A stretch of 64,000 bases of DNA from VXNE01 sp965248075 (GTDB taxonomy: Bacteria > Pseudomonadota > Gammaproteobacteria > Pseudomonadales > Azotimanducaceae). The stretch's first letter is position 1. Each line of letters starts with the position of its first letter. The translations under genes were made by a program, and so were the position numbers. Shown piece by piece: positions 1 to 7,630 of the stretch. The notes under the pieces were generated by a model, which saw only the letters and a program-made list of their open reading frames with translations, was not told where the DNA came from and did not search any database. Where the stretch lies: NCBI GenBank assembly GCA_965248075.1, contig CBDFIL010000003.1, forward strand, positions 2,770,391-2,834,390, read 5' to 3'.

Positions 1-270
1 GACGTCGCGGATCAGCATCGTCGGCAGCATCGGATTGTCGAGCTTGCTCGCGAGGCGAAAGCTCAACGCGGCGCCGAACGAGCCGTGGTTGAGAATGGTC
101 GCGTGGAAGTAGCTGCCGAGGATGGGTTCCTCGCGCGCCTTGCGCTCGGCCTCCTCGCGCAGCAGTTGCCAGACGTCCTCGCGTTCGGCCGTTTGCAGGC
201 CACGATGGGCCGCTACGATGTCCATGGGCCGATTCTGCACCTTGTGTGTCCTGTGCGTCGCGCTCGACAT
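1..270 (-). CDS. cysE: Serine O-acetyltransferase, N-terminal part (runs off the window)
   Basis: Makes O-acetylserine from serine and acetyl-CoA, the first step of cysteine synthesis in the cytoplasm. Only about 90 N-terminal residues are inside the window. They match the helical SATase_N domain: a W-x2-LR-x-EAE-x2-A-x2-EP block, then SYFHATILNHGSFGAALSF and a KLDNPMLPTMLIRDV segment. The catalytic left-handed beta-helix lies beyond base 1. The ATG at 268-270 gives a slightly long N-terminus; the in-frame ATG at 223-225 fits the usual family start better. It is divergent from nadK across about 180 bp. The family call is firm, the start is not. Confidence 0.85.
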   Translation of the reverse strand, partial: MSSATHRTHKVQNRPMDIVAAHRGLQTAEREDVWQLLREEAERKAREEPILGSYFHATILNHGSFGAALSFRLASKLDNPMLPTMLIRDV

Positions 271-382
271 GCGTGGGCCTCGTCCCGGTCGGCGCGTAGC
301 GTGAACGGACCGCGGTCGGATTTCAAGCGGCCTGGAGCCGGTCGCGCCGCCTCGGCCCAGGCGGCGTTTGTTCCATTGGAGC

Positions 383-411
383 TTGGGATGGGAACGTTCT
401 GGGCCTATATT
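383..411 (+). promoter_or_regulatory. Candidate sigma-70 promoter of nadK
   Basis: TTGGGA at 383-388 and TATATT at 406-411 are separated by exactly 17 bases and end about 40 bases before the nadK start codon, in the cysE/nadK divergent gap. Both boxes differ from consensus by two or fewer key positions. This is pattern recognition only. Confidence 0.4.
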
Positions 412-452
412 CGGGACTCACGCCATCTGGCTGCCGGGAACCGCATTAGACG

Positions 453-1346
453 ATGTCGCATTCGCACCCCCAGCGCTTCCGTACCGTGGGCCTCGTGGGC
501 AGAAAAGGGAACCCGCAGGTCGTCGACTCGGTGGTCGCCGTCGAACGGGTCCTGGCGGCCGCCGGCGTGGACATCGTGCTCGAAGCCGCGACGGCGCCGA
601 TGCTGCCGGACCGGGATCACGCCACCGCGTCGCGAGGCGACCTGGGCGCCTGCGACCTGATCGTCGTCGTCGGCGGCGACGGCAGCATTCTCGGGGTCGC
701 GCGGGATCTCGCCCATAGCGATGTGCTGGTCGTCGGCGTCAACCGTGGCGGCCTGGGTTTCCTGGCGGATGTGTCCCCGGAGCAGATCGAACAGAAGATC
801 GGTGCGGTCCTCGACGGCGAGTACACCGTGGACGAGCGCTTTCTGCTCGAGGCCCGCATCGAGCGCGGCGACGAGGTCGTCGGTGGGTCCGCGGCGCTGA
901 ACGATGTCGTGGTGCACGCCGCTCCCACCTCGCGCATGATGGACTTCGCCCTGTACGTGGACGACGAGTTCGTCTACGAGCAACGTTCGGACGGCGTGAT
1001 CGTTGCGACCCCCACGGGGTCGACGGCCTATTCGCTGTCTGCCGGCGGGCCGATCATGCACCCGTCCCTGGACGCCGTCGTGATCGTCCCGATGTTCCCG
1101 CACACCCTGACGTCACGCCCGCTGGTGGTACGCGGCGATGCCGAGATCAGGATCGTCGCCGGTGGCCTGGCCGCCGCGCCCCGGGTCAGTTGCGACTCGC
1201 AGGTCGACTATACGATCCAACCGGGCGATGCGTTGCACATCGGGAAGTACCCCCACCCCCTGCACCTGGCCTATCCGATGGACCACGGGTTCTTCGAATC
1301 CTGCCGCAGCAAGCTCGACTGGGCGACCCGGCTGGGCAACGGCTGA
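453..1346 (+). CDS. nadK: NAD kinase
   Basis: Phosphorylates NAD to NADP in the cytoplasm. The 297-residue protein has the family signature GGDGS at about residues 74-78, an NRGGLGFLADV loop near 97-107, an ALNDVVVH substrate-binding segment near 148-155 and the glycine-rich ATPTGSTAYSLSAGGP near 185-200, all in the expected order. Length is normal for a bacterial NadK. The ATG at 453 is the first in-frame start before the conserved core. No strong Shine-Dalgarno sequence is visible. The next gene converges from the other strand with only a 13-base gap. Confidence 0.96.
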   Translation: MSHSHPQRFRTVGLVGRKGNPQVVDSVVAVERVLAAAGVDIVLEAATAPMLPDRDHATASRGDLGACDLIVVVGGDGSILGVARDLAHSDVLVVGVNRGGLGFLADVSPEQIEQKIGAVLDGEYTVDERFLLEARIERGDEVVGGSAALNDVVVHAAPTSRMMDFALYVDDEFVYEQRSDGVIVATPTGSTAYSLSAGGPIMHPSLDAVVIVPMFPHTLTSRPLVVRGDAEIRIVAGGLAAAPRVSCDSQVDYTIQPGDALHIGKYPHPLHLAYPMDHGFFESCRSKLDWATRLGNG

Positions 1347-1359
1347 CGAGGCGGGCGCC

Positions 1360-1938
1360 TCATGCGTCCGGGGGCGGCGGCACGTCGATGTCCCGTGTCA
1401 CGCCCGTGTCCTCCGTCCAGAGGGTCATCAGCGCGTGCGGATGGGCGTCGATCACCGCCCGCGCGCCCTGGTCCCCGCGCAATTGGGTGAGCGCGTCGAA
1501 GTAATCCTGCGCGAACCCGACGGGGTGCCCCGCCTGGCCGCGGCAGGTGGGTCGGACGATGCGTCCGGGGCCCGTGAGAGCGCACAGGCGCCGCAGGGTC
1601 GCCGGGGTCACGAATGGCATGTCGGCGAGGCCGACGAACGCGTGCGCGCAGTCACGGGCGGCGGCGACACCCGCGGCGAGGCTCCGACCCATGCCCTCCC
1701 TGGCATCGCTCGCGACCACCACGGTGGGACCAAGAGGTTCTACCAGTGCCGCGGCCGAGCCGTCTTCCGGTCCGACGACGACGATGAGATACGCGAACAC
1801 TTCGGCGTAGCGGTTGGCGGTCCGCGCCAGCATCGGTACGCCGTCGATCGGATGGAAGCGCTTGTCGCTGCCGAAGCGCCGCGCCGCGCCGGCGGCAAGC
1901 AGGATCGCGGCCGTCTCGCCGGTGGCCGCTACCGTCAG
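1360..1938 (-). CDS. MobA/MocA-like nucleotidyltransferase (molybdenum cofactor cytidylyl/guanylyltransferase family)
   Basis: Predicted NTP-transferase that adds a nucleotide to molybdopterin. The Rossmann-like start AAILLAAGAARRFGSDKR, the ADMPFV motif and RPTCRGQAGHPVGF are characteristic of MocA/MobA_like proteins (about 192 residues, family length). It follows xdhC, and this pairing is common in loci maturing xanthine dehydrogenase-type molybdoenzymes, though no such enzyme is in the window. No ATG, GTG or TTG precedes the nucleotide-binding loop in frame. The only plausible start is CTG at 1936-1938, overlapping the xdhC stop as CTGA, so translation is probably coupled to xdhC. Confidence 0.85.
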   Translation of the reverse strand: MTVAATGETAAILLAAGAARRFGSDKRFHPIDGVPMLARTANRYAEVFAYLIVVVGPEDGSAAALVEPLGPTVVVASDAREGMGRSLAAGVAAARDCAHAFVGLADMPFVTPATLRRLCALTGPGRIVRPTCRGQAGHPVGFAQDYFDALTQLRGDQGARAVIDAHPHALMTLWTEDTGVTRDIDVPPPPDA

Positions 1939-2951
1939 GCTCCCGCGGCGGCAGCCGCGGTCAGGGCCTGGAGGTGATGCCGGGCGGTTGCCGCGACGCG
2001 CTGCCGTACCGCGGTGATCTCCGCGAGGATGGCAACGGCGATTTCGGGTGGCGTCTTGCTGCCGATGGGCAGTCCGATGGGCGCATGCAGGCGGGCCAGT
2101 TCCTGCTCGGACAGGTCGAGTGCCCTGAGGCGTTCCCGGCGGCTCGCGGAGGTGCGCGTCGAGCCCATCGCGCCGACGTAGAAGGCCTCCGTCTTCAGCG
2201 CTTCCATCATGCCCATGTCGTCGATGCGCGGGTCGTGCGTCAACGCGACGATGGCGGAGAGCGGATCGTCGGCGTGCTTGCGCACGGCATCGTCCGGCAT
2301 GTCGTTGATCCTGGTCACTCCCGGTACGGAGAAGTCGTTCAGGAGGTGCTCGCGCGGGTCGCAGACCGTCACCTGGTAGTCGAGGGCCAGGCCCATCTCC
2401 GCGACGTACGCCGACACCATGCCGGAACCGATGATGAAGAGCTGGAAGCGGGGGCCATACGTGTGGACCAGGGTCCGTGCCTCGGCATCGTAGGCAAGCG
2501 GTCGGTGCGCTTCGACATCCACGGCGTGGAACGCGCGCTGCCCGAGCCGCACCGTGCGCTCGACGCAGCGGCGCCCTCCGACGCGGTCGCTGACCTGCCT
2601 GAAGTGCTCTCGATACGCTTCGGTCGGGGCGAGCGGTTCCACGACGATGTCGAGATGGCCTCCGCAGGGCAGGCCGAGCCGTTCCGTTTCCTCGGGGGTG
2701 ATGCCGTACTGGAAGAACTGCGCGTATTCGCTGGCCAGTTCCCCGGCCATCAGCTTCTCGAGCAGGTCGTCCTCGACACATCCGCCGGACAGGGATCCAA
2801 CCGCCTGGCCCTGGCGGTTGCAGGTCAGCAGCGATCCCACCGGTCGCGGGGACGAGCCCCAGGTCTGCACGACGGTGGCGAGCCAGCACGGTTCGCCGCC
2901 ATCGAGCCAGTCGTGCACCTGCTTGAGGACCTGTTGGTCGACCGCCTGCAT
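1935..2951 (-). CDS. xdhC: XdhC/CoxI family protein (molybdoenzyme maturation factor)
   Basis: XdhC proteins bind molybdenum cofactor and help insert it, after sulfuration, into xanthine dehydrogenase-like enzymes. The 338-residue protein shows the XdhC_CoxI N-terminal domain (WLATVVQTWGSSPRPVGS near residues 22-40, then GSLSGGCVEDDL) and the C-terminal XdhC_C Rossmann domain (LFIIGSGMVSAYVAEMG, then DDMGMMEALKTEAFYVGAMG and LHAPIGLPIGSKTPPEIAV). The ATG at 2949-2951 starts just before the conserved domain; a longer upstream reading frame is arginine/proline-rich and not family-like. It overlaps the downstream nucleotidyltransferase gene by 4 bases. Confidence 0.9.
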   Translation of the reverse strand: MQAVDQQVLKQVHDWLDGGEPCWLATVVQTWGSSPRPVGSLLTCNRQGQAVGSLSGGCVEDDLLEKLMAGELASEYAQFFQYGITPEETERLGLPCGGHLDIVVEPLAPTEAYREHFRQVSDRVGGRRCVERTVRLGQRAFHAVDVEAHRPLAYDAEARTLVHTYGPRFQLFIIGSGMVSAYVAEMGLALDYQVTVCDPREHLLNDFSVPGVTRINDMPDDAVRKHADDPLSAIVALTHDPRIDDMGMMEALKTEAFYVGAMGSTRTSASRRERLRALDLSEQELARLHAPIGLPIGSKTPPEIAVAILAEITAVRQRVAATARHHLQALTAAAAAGA

Positions 2952-3108
2952 GCGTCGGAGTTTACCGTACCTGCGCGGGTGGTTGGAGGCGGCGGGGGAG
3001 GGTGCCGGCGGGACGCTCGGGAGCGGGGTGCGTGTGGCCGGACGGACCATGGCCGGACGGACCATGGGGCGCTTGACTGGCAAACGCCATCAACGACACC
3101 ATGGTGGC

Positions 3109-3371
3109 ATGATAGTTACCATTGATCGCGCTGGTAGAGTCGTGGTGCCCAAGCGGTATCGGGACCGCTTCAACCTCGTGCCCGGAGCTGCGCTGGAAAT
3201 CGAGGCGACGGGCGACGGTCTGCAGTTGCGCAAGGTGGGTGTCGAGACGTCCCTCGTCCGCAAACACGGCATTCTGGTACATCGGGGGGACGCACGCGTC
3301 GCTGTCGACGTTGGAGAGTTCATCCGGGCGGAGCAGAGGCCCGGAATCGCCGGCTGGCCGAGGGCCGGTGA
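3109..3371 (+). pseudogene. AbrB/SpoVT-type antitoxin (VapB-like), probably frameshifted near its 3' end
   Basis: The N-terminus MIVTIDRAGRVVVPKRYRD is a clear AbrB swapped-hairpin DNA-binding domain, followed by a 30-residue tail (HGILVHRGDARVAVDVGEFIRAE) of the kind that binds PIN toxins. In the starting frame no stop occurs until 3525, well inside the toxin. Moving frame at about 3331-3338 gives EARNRRLAEGR and a TGA at 3369-3371 that overlaps the toxin ATG at 3371, the normal arrangement for these pairs. One base therefore seems to be missing near 3335. The damage is either real decay or a sequence error. Confidence 0.65.
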
Positions 3372-3800
3372 TGCGCGTCCTGTTCGAGACCGTCTGTCCT
3401 GGTGCCGGCCGTCGTCGAACAGCTGGGCAACCACGAAGCTGCGTTTGAAGCGCTTCGCAGACATGGTAGCGACGGGTCTGGCTACTGCTCCACCCACGCG
3501 TTGGCCGAGTGCTATGCGACGTTGACTGCTCTGCCTCTGCCCTCTCGCGTGCTGCCGGAACAGGCGAGAGCGCTGGTGGAGGAGAGCATTGCGGGTCGGC
3601 TGGAGACGGTTCACCTCACGGCTGCCGACTATCGGCAGGTGCTGCGGACCGTCGCGGGACTCGGCCTTGCGAGCGGAGCCATCTACGATGCCCTGCATGC
3701 GCGTTGTGCACAAAAGGTGCGCGCCCAACGAGTTCTGACGTACAACGTGAAGGACTTCGAGCGGTTCGGGCTCGCCGAAGTCCTCATCACGACACCTTGA
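3371..3800 (+). pseudogene. PIN-domain toxin (VapC-like), frameshifted close to its start
   Basis: PIN-domain toxins are Mg-dependent RNases held inactive by their antitoxin. Most of the protein is readable from about 3390: SVLVPAVVEQLGNHEAAF, HALAECYATLTALP with the conserved Glu, GLASGAIYDALHARCA with the conserved Asp and a C-terminal LTYNVKDFERFG. The only good start, ATG at 3371 (MRVLFET), is in a different frame, so one extra base lies near 3386-3392. The first catalytic Asp would be right at the break. A GTG at 3402 could restart translation but would drop the first strand and that Asp. An active toxin is unlikely if the sequence is correct. Confidence 0.7.
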
Positions 3801-3895
3801 GCGGCCAGGCGCGTCGCCTCCGCTTGCCGGGACGCCGTGACCCTGTTTTGGCCGGCAAGTCGTGCGACGCGCCCGCCGGACCGTAGAATGTCCCC

Positions 3896-4738
3896 ATGCC
3901 CGAAGGCTACCTGCGCAAACTCTCCTTCACGCCGGACACGCCCATCCGGTATGTCCTGCACGCCGGCGGCGATCTGGGGTTGAATGCCTGCCTCGGGCAG
4001 GGGCTGCGCATCACCTGGCTCGACGAGATCCGTTGCGAGCAGTGCGGGCGGCGCACGCGCAAGCGCTATGGCGGGCCATACTGCTATCGGTGTTTCAAGA
4101 CGCTGGCGCGCTGCGACCTGTGCGTCGTGAGCCCGACGCGTTGCCACTACCACCTCGGTACGTGCCGGGAACCGAGCTGGGGAGAGGAGTACTGCATGGT
4201 GCCGCACACGGTGTACCTCGCGAACTCCTCCGGGGTGAAGGTCGGTCTCACGCGGGGCGTCTCGGGCGTCGGGCGCTGGATCGAGCAGGGCGCGAGCCAG
4301 GGCCTGGCCATCGCCCGCACGGACACGCGCCGCGCGGCGGGCGAACTCGAGGCACTGCTTGCCGAACGCGTGCCGGACAAGACGGACTGGCGGACGCTCG
4401 TCACCGGCGGCTCGTCCCCGGCCGACCTCGCGGCGGTTGCGGAGCGCCTGCGCGAGCGCATCCGGCCCCGTGGCGAGGAGGTCGCCGGCGCGCGCTGGCT
4501 CGACGAACGGGAACCGATGGAGTTCCAGTATCCGGTGACGCGCTACAGCCGCCGCGCAGTGCGGCTGACGCTCGGCGACGGTGCAGACCGGGTGGTGGAA
4601 GGACGCCTGCGCGGCATCGTCGGGCAGTACCTGCTCTTCGACCACGGCGCATTCAGCGTGGCGGGACACACGGGCGGCGCGGTCCGCGTGGAAATGCTGG
4701 GCGACGACATCGTCGAGCCACAGATGGAACTTTTCTAG
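3896..4738 (+). CDS. DUF2797 family zinc-binding protein
   Basis: A 280-residue protein of the DUF2797 family, whose function is not established. Cysteine pairs typical of a metal-binding module stand out: CEQCGRRTRKRYGGPYCYRC near residues 50-69 and CDLC further on, followed by CHYH, a HLGTCREPSWGEEYC segment and HTVYLANSSGVKVGLTRG, which resembles a GIY-YIG-like fold core. The ATG at 3896 follows GTAGAATGTCCCC without a strong ribosome site. The last codon is a TAG that forms the left junction of the 153-bp hairpin repeat, so the insertion lies exactly at the gene end. Confidence 0.8.
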   Translation: MPEGYLRKLSFTPDTPIRYVLHAGGDLGLNACLGQGLRITWLDEIRCEQCGRRTRKRYGGPYCYRCFKTLARCDLCVVSPTRCHYHLGTCREPSWGEEYCMVPHTVYLANSSGVKVGLTRGVSGVGRWIEQGASQGLAIARTDTRRAAGELEALLAERVPDKTDWRTLVTGGSSPADLAAVAERLRERIRPRGEEVAGARWLDEREPMEFQYPVTRYSRRAVRLTLGDGADRVVEGRLRGIVGQYLLFDHGAFSVAGHTGGAVRVEMLGDDIVEPQMELF

Positions 4739-4890
4739 GGAAGCTCTGATTTATCAGAGCTTCCCGTGCGGTACAGGGATGTACCGCCATATTCAATGGC
4801 GTAAGCCGTTGAATATGTGAGTAAAACAAAACCGCGCTTTTGTTTTGCGAGGCTGAACAAGTTCAGGGATGAACTTGTTCAGAGGTTCCC
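4738..4890 (+). repeat. 153-bp five-hairpin repeat (MITE-like), copy 1
   Basis: Begins GGGAAGCTCTGA and ends TCAGAGGTTCCC, near-complementary ends, with CTAG (or TA) on both sides as a possible target duplication. Inside are five consecutive hairpins: GGGAAGCTCTGA-TTTA-TCAGAGCTTCCC, GCGGTACA-GGGA-TGTACCGC, ATTCAA-to-TTGAAT around TGGCGTAAGCC, AAAACAAAA-CCGCGC-TTTTGTTTT and CTGAACAAGTTCA-GGGA-TGAACTTGTTCAG. A second copy of identical length is at 24477-24629. It has no coding capacity of its own. The source of transposition or any RNA role is unknown. Confidence 0.8.
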
Positions 4891-4957
4891 TAGAGCGCCC
4901 GGGCCGGCCGGACACGGGAGACCGGCCGGCACTGCGGGTGCGACAAGGAGGAAACGC

Positions 4958-7618
4958 ATGACCGATCGCAACGTGTACCTGGCGGACTACCGACCCTACC
5001 CGTTTCGGCTCGCCGAGACGGACCTCGCGTTCGACCTGCACGACGGTCATGCCGAAGTGCGTGCGGACCTGCGCTTCGACGGAGACGGACCGGGCGGCGA
5101 CCTGCGTCTCGACGGCGAGGAACTCGTGCTCGAGGGCGTCGCCCTCGACGGGCGCGAACTCTCCGGCAACGAGTATCGCGTGGACGACGAGTCGCTCACG
5201 ATCTTCGCTGCCCCGGCGCGCTGTACCGTGACCGTGCGCACCCGCATCGAGCCGGAACGGAACACGATTCTCGAGGGGCTCTACAGGTCCGGTGGGATGT
5301 ACTGCACCCAATGCGAGGCGCAGGGCTTTCGTCGGATGGTCTACTACCCGGATCGCCCCGACGTCCTCGCCCGGTTCACCACCGCCATCACCGCAGACGC
5401 GACCGCGTACCCGGTCCTGCTGTCCAACGGCAACCTCGTCGCCGACCAGACCCGGGCAGGGCGCCGCACGGTCACCTGGGAGGACCCGTTTCCGAAGCCG
5501 AGCTACCTGTTCGCCCTCGTCGCCGGCGACCTGGCCGTGATCGAGGACACCTTCGAGACGATGTCGGGTCGCCAGGTCGCGCTACGCATCTACTCCGAGC
5601 CACACAACATCGACCAGTGCGACTACGCGATGTTGGTGCTCAAGCGGGCGATGCGCTGGGACGAGGAACGCTTCGGGCGGGAGTACGACCTGGACGTCTT
5701 CATGATCGTCGTTGTGGAGAGCTTCAACGCGGGGGCCATGGAGAACAAGGGACTCAACGTCTTCAATATCAGTTGCGTCCTCGCCTCACCCGATACCGCG
5801 ACGGACGATGCTTACCTCCGCGTCGAAGCCGTGGTCGCCCATGAGTACTTTCACAACTGGTCGGGAAACCGGGTCACGTGCCGCGACTGGTTCCAGCTCA
5901 GCCTCAAGGAAGGCTTCACGGTGTTCCGTGACGCGCAGTTCAGTGCGGACATGAACTCGCCCACGGTCACGCGGATCGAGGACGTGGAGTTGCTGCGCAA
6001 CCTGCAGTTCCCGGAAGACGCGGGGCCCCTCGCACACCCCGTCCGGCCGGCGTCCTACCAGGAGATATCCAACTTCTATACCACCACCGTCTACGAGAAG
6101 GGGGCGGAGGTGATACGCATGCTGCAGACGATCCTCGGGGCGGATCGCTTTCGTGCCGGGTCGGATCTCTACTTCGAGCGCCACGACGGCGGCGCCGTGA
6201 CGACCGAGGACTTCCTGGCCGCCATGGCGGAAGTGTCCGGGATGGACCTCGCGCGTTTCCAGCGCTGGTACGACCAGGCCGGCACGCCCGTGTTGACGGT
6301 GGCCGAGCGCCGCGACGCCGAAGGCGTGACGCTGACGGTGCGGCAGGACTGCCCGGCAACGCCGGACCGCGCCGAGAAGGCGCCGTTCCACCTCCCGCTC
6401 GCGCTGGGGCTGGTCGGCGAGGACGGCGCCGAACTGCTCGGCGCGGCGGGCGGCGACGCGGTGCGCGTGGTCGGCGACACGCGGGTCGAAAACCCGGACG
6501 GCGACGGCACGGTGGTGGTGCATCTGGTGGACCGCGAGACGACGTTGCGCCTCGACGGTGCGCCACCCGGGGCGGCGGTCAGCTTCCTGCGGGGCTTCTC
6601 GGCGCCCGTCAAGGTGCGCTACCCGCGCCCTGGCGACGAATTCCTCTTCCTCGCGACGCACGATGCGGACGGCTTTGCCCGCTGGGACGCCGGACAGACC
6701 CTGCTGTCGCGGGCGCTCATGGCGCCTGACGATGACTTGGACGCGTGTGTCCTCGAACTGTTCGACCGCCTGACGGACGCCGCGTTCACCGCGCCGGACG
6801 ACGGGGAGGCGAAGGCACTGCTCGCGGCCATGATGGAACCGCCCGCGGCGCAATACCTGCTCGATCTGCAGCCCGGTTCGGACATCCTGCACTGGTGCGA
6901 TGCGCGGGACGCGTTGCTGTCGAGGCTGTCCGAACGGCTTCGAGAGCGGTGGCTGCGGCTCTACGAGGCCAACGCGGCGGTCGGAGCTTACGCCCCGGAC
7001 GCGCCGGGCGTAGCCCGTCGCCGCCTGAAGAACCACGCTCTCGCGCTATACGCCCGGACAGCGCCGGACGGACCGCGCCGGCTGACGACGCAACTCGATG
7101 GGGCGGACAACCTCACCGATCGCGAGGCGGCGTTCGCGGCGATCCTGTCGTCCGACGCGATCTCCGACGCGAACAAGCAGGCGGTGTGCGACGCCTTCCA
7201 CGAGCGGTGGGGCCACGAGGCGCTGTTGGTCGATCTGTGGTTGCGCCTGCAGGCCGGGAGCGATCGACCCGGGATGCTCGATCGTGTGGCGGCGCTGGAG
7301 GAGCACCCCGCCTTCGACATCGAGAATCCGAACAAGGTGCGGGCGCTGTTCGTGGGCTTCGCATCCAACACCCGTCACTTCCACGTGTCGGACGGAGCCG
7401 GCTACGCCTTCTTCGGCGCGCGCGTGGCCCGGCTCGACGGCATCAACCCCAAGGTGGCGGCTCGCGTGGTCACGCCGCTGACGAGGTGGGAGCGTTTCGA
7501 CACCGGCCGCCGGGAGCAGATGGTGGCAGTCCTCGGGACGCTGGCGGCGGGCGAGATGTCGAAGGACCTTGCGGAGGTGGTCTCGAAGAGCCTGACGCGG
7601 GCGACAGCACAGCCCTAA
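4958..7618 (+). CDS. pepN: Aminopeptidase N (M1 family)
   Basis: Zinc aminopeptidase that removes N-terminal residues from peptides in the cytoplasm. The 886-residue protein carries the GAMEN substrate motif near residues 258-262, the zinc site HEYFHNW near 295-301 with the downstream Glu in LKEGFTVFRDAQF, and the alanyl-aminopeptidase C-terminal helical domain ending TRATAQP. Length and motif spacing match E. coli PepN. The ATG at 4958-4960 is chosen because AAGGAGG lies 7 bases upstream; an in-frame extension upstream would run into the hairpin repeat. It converges on the BatB-like gene with a 12-base gap. Confidence 0.97.
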   Translation: MTDRNVYLADYRPYPFRLAETDLAFDLHDGHAEVRADLRFDGDGPGGDLRLDGEELVLEGVALDGRELSGNEYRVDDESLTIFAAPARCTVTVRTRIEPERNTILEGLYRSGGMYCTQCEAQGFRRMVYYPDRPDVLARFTTAITADATAYPVLLSNGNLVADQTRAGRRTVTWEDPFPKPSYLFALVAGDLAVIEDTFETMSGRQVALRIYSEPHNIDQCDYAMLVLKRAMRWDEERFGREYDLDVFMIVVVESFNAGAMENKGLNVFNISCVLASPDTATDDAYLRVEAVVAHEYFHNWSGNRVTCRDWFQLSLKEGFTVFRDAQFSADMNSPTVTRIEDVELLRNLQFPEDAGPLAHPVRPASYQEISNFYTTTVYEKGAEVIRMLQTILGADRFRAGSDLYFERHDGGAVTTEDFLAAMAEVSGMDLARFQRWYDQAGTPVLTVAERRDAEGVTLTVRQDCPATPDRAEKAPFHLPLALGLVGEDGAELLGAAGGDAVRVVGDTRVENPDGDGTVVVHLVDRETTLRLDGAPPGAAVSFLRGFSAPVKVRYPRPGDEFLFLATHDADGFARWDAGQTLLSRALMAPDDDLDACVLELFDRLTDAAFTAPDDGEAKALLAAMMEPPAAQYLLDLQPGSDILHWCDARDALLSRLSERLRERWLRLYEANAAVGAYAPDAPGVARRRLKNHALALYARTAPDGPRRLTTQLDGADNLTDREAAFAAILSSDAISDANKQAVCDAFHERWGHEALLVDLWLRLQAGSDRPGMLDRVAALEEHPAFDIENPNKVRALFVGFASNTRHFHVSDGAGYAFFGARVARLDGINPKVAARVVTPLTRWERFDTGRREQMVAVLGTLAAGEMSKDLAEVVSKSLTRATAQP

Positions 7619-7630
7619 CCCGCTCGGGGC

